41,747 nucleotides of DNA from CAZDQL01 sp964507325 (GTDB lineage: Bacteria > Planctomycetota > UBA1135 > GCA-002686595): the NCBI GenBank assembly GCA_964507325.1, contig CAZDQL010000055.1, forward strand, positions 1 through 41,747, in the 5' to 3' direction. How positions within the stretch are numbered: the stretch's first letter is position 1; each line of letters begins with the position of its first letter. The notes below the pieces were generated by a model. The model was not told the origin of the DNA, ran no database searches, and was given only the letters and a program-made list of their open reading frames with translations. Made by a program: the position numbers and the translations under genes. Positions 41,263-41,747 of the stretch are shown piece after piece.

Positions 41263-41747
41263 ATGGACGGCCAGAAGAGCTCCTCCTTCATCCTCGACCA
41301 GGTGGCTCCCAAGGAGCGCGCCTGGGAGGAGTTCTACCGCAACCGCTGGCAGCACGACCGGGTGGTGCGCAGCTCCCACGGGGTGAACTGCTCCGGATCC
41401 TGCTCCTGGGAGGTCTTCGTCAAGGACGGGATCGTCACCTGGGAGGCCCCCGCCCGGGACTACCCCGCCCTGGAGCACGGCTTGCCCCAGCACGAGCCGC
41501 GCGGCTGCGCGCGGGGGGGCTCCTCCTCATGGTACCTCTACAGCCCGCTCAGGGTGAAGTACCCCTACATCCGCGGGGCCCTGGCCGACCTCTGGCGGGA
41601 GGCGCGCGCCGCCCTCACCGACCCGGAGGAAGCCAGGCGCTCCCTGATGAGGGACCCGGCGCGGGGGGGGCGGGGGGCCCCCCCCCCCCCCGGGGGCCCC
41701 CCCCCCCCGGGGGGCCGCGCCCCCCCGCCCCCCCCCCCCCCCGCCCC
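41263..41747 (+). CDS. narG: Nitrate reductase alpha subunit, 5-prime part
   Basis: The first ~130 codons of a NarG-type molybdoenzyme, cut by the window end. Starting MDGQKSSSFILDQVAPKERAWEEFYRNRWQHD, it shows the FS0 cluster ligands H39, C43 and C47 (HGVNCSGSCSW) and C82 (PRGCARGG), with the same spacing as in E. coli NarG, then SSWYLYSPLRVKYPYIRG. There is no twin-arginine signal, so the active site may face the cytoplasm. The original ribosome site GGAG (41090-41093) was moved away from the ATG by the 164-bp insertion; AGGA at the element end may replace it. From about 41655 the sequence turns into G/C homopolymers and the frame should not be trusted. Confidence 0.88.
   Translation, partial: MDGQKSSSFILDQVAPKERAWEEFYRNRWQHDRVVRSSHGVNCSGSCSWEVFVKDGIVTWEAPARDYPALEHGLPQHEPRGCARGGSSSWYLYSPLRVKYPYIRGALADLWREARAALTDPEEARRSLMRDPARGGRGAPPPPGGPPPPGGRAPPPPPPPA
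41655..41747. other. Homopolymer-rich contig end, probable sequencing artefact
   Basis: Long alternating G- and C-runs replace normal coding sequence inside narG. The decoded protein becomes Pro/Gly only, which no NarG has here. I treat this as unreliable sequence at the assembly edge. Confidence 0.75.

Noticed and set aside
26029..41747. Impression of a codon-use shift (more CTG and GCC) compared with the histidine region
   Set aside because: I could not count it across the window, and GC stays uniformly high. A per-gene codon analysis would be needed before claiming transfer of the bam region.
1..41747. CRISPR arrays, tRNA or rRNA genes
   Set aside because: No regularly spaced repeats and no cloverleaf or rRNA-like conserved segments were seen.

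Overview
This is a high-GC bacterial contig carrying 36 supportable protein genes, one of them a 19-codon leader peptide, and no visible rRNA or tRNA gene. Two features suggest a member of the Planctomycetota: the C-terminal Cys/Gly-rich module of the FG-GAP protein at 3722-5404, a type I associate with high-GC planctomycete genomes, and the abundance of secreted propeller and glycoside hydrolase proteins. This placement is an inference from family resemblance, not a phylogeny.

Left part (1-9.6 kb): a large acidic secreted-type protein with an uncertain N-terminus, a homopolymer-rich stretch that looks like an assembly artefact, a YedE-family selenium/sulfur membrane transporter, an FG-GAP propeller protein, an SDR oxidoreductase, a PAS protein with a Cys-pair output domain, an MBL-fold hydrolase and a CRTAC1-type VCBS/ASPIC protein.

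Histidine block (9.56-16.9 kb, minus strand): hisG, hisC-HAD phosphatase fusion, hisB, hisH, hisF, hisA-hisI-hisE triple fusion and hisD. Most junctions overlap by 4-7 bases, and the CRTAC1 gene follows hisD with an ATGA overlap. All ten steps from PRPP/ATP to histidine appear to be covered by seven cistrons. Upstream lies a leader ORF encoding MQRTRAALHHHHHAPTRAA (five consecutive His codons), preceded by a 4/6 + 4/6 promoter with 17-bp spacing that would give an almost leaderless transcript, and followed by strong hairpins before hisG. This looks like a histidine attenuator.

Middle (17-26 kb): a TPR protein with a C-terminal membrane helix, a bacteriohemerythrin, a Tat-exported GH116 enzyme with an inserted domain, a small conserved-looking protein of unknown function, a GH127 enzyme and an NTF2-like lipoprotein.

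Right part (26-41.7 kb): tungstate ABC transporter genes (tupC, tupB, tupA; minus strand), a small membrane protein, a TetR-family regulator with a promoter and palindrome in front, and then a complete bamBCDEFGHI set encoding the tungsten-dependent, ATP-independent class II benzoyl-CoA reductase complex. bamF is split by an in-frame UGA in the context CNW-UGA, followed by a perfect 7-bp stem-loop. It is a selenoprotein that ordinary gene calling would truncate. Tungstate uptake, a YedE-type transporter and the Sec/W enzyme form a coherent set. After bamI come a diheme cytochrome c and the start of a narG-type nitrate reductase, separated by a 164-bp MITE-like element inserted at the cytochrome stop codon. 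The final ~90 bases are homopolymer-rich and unreliable.
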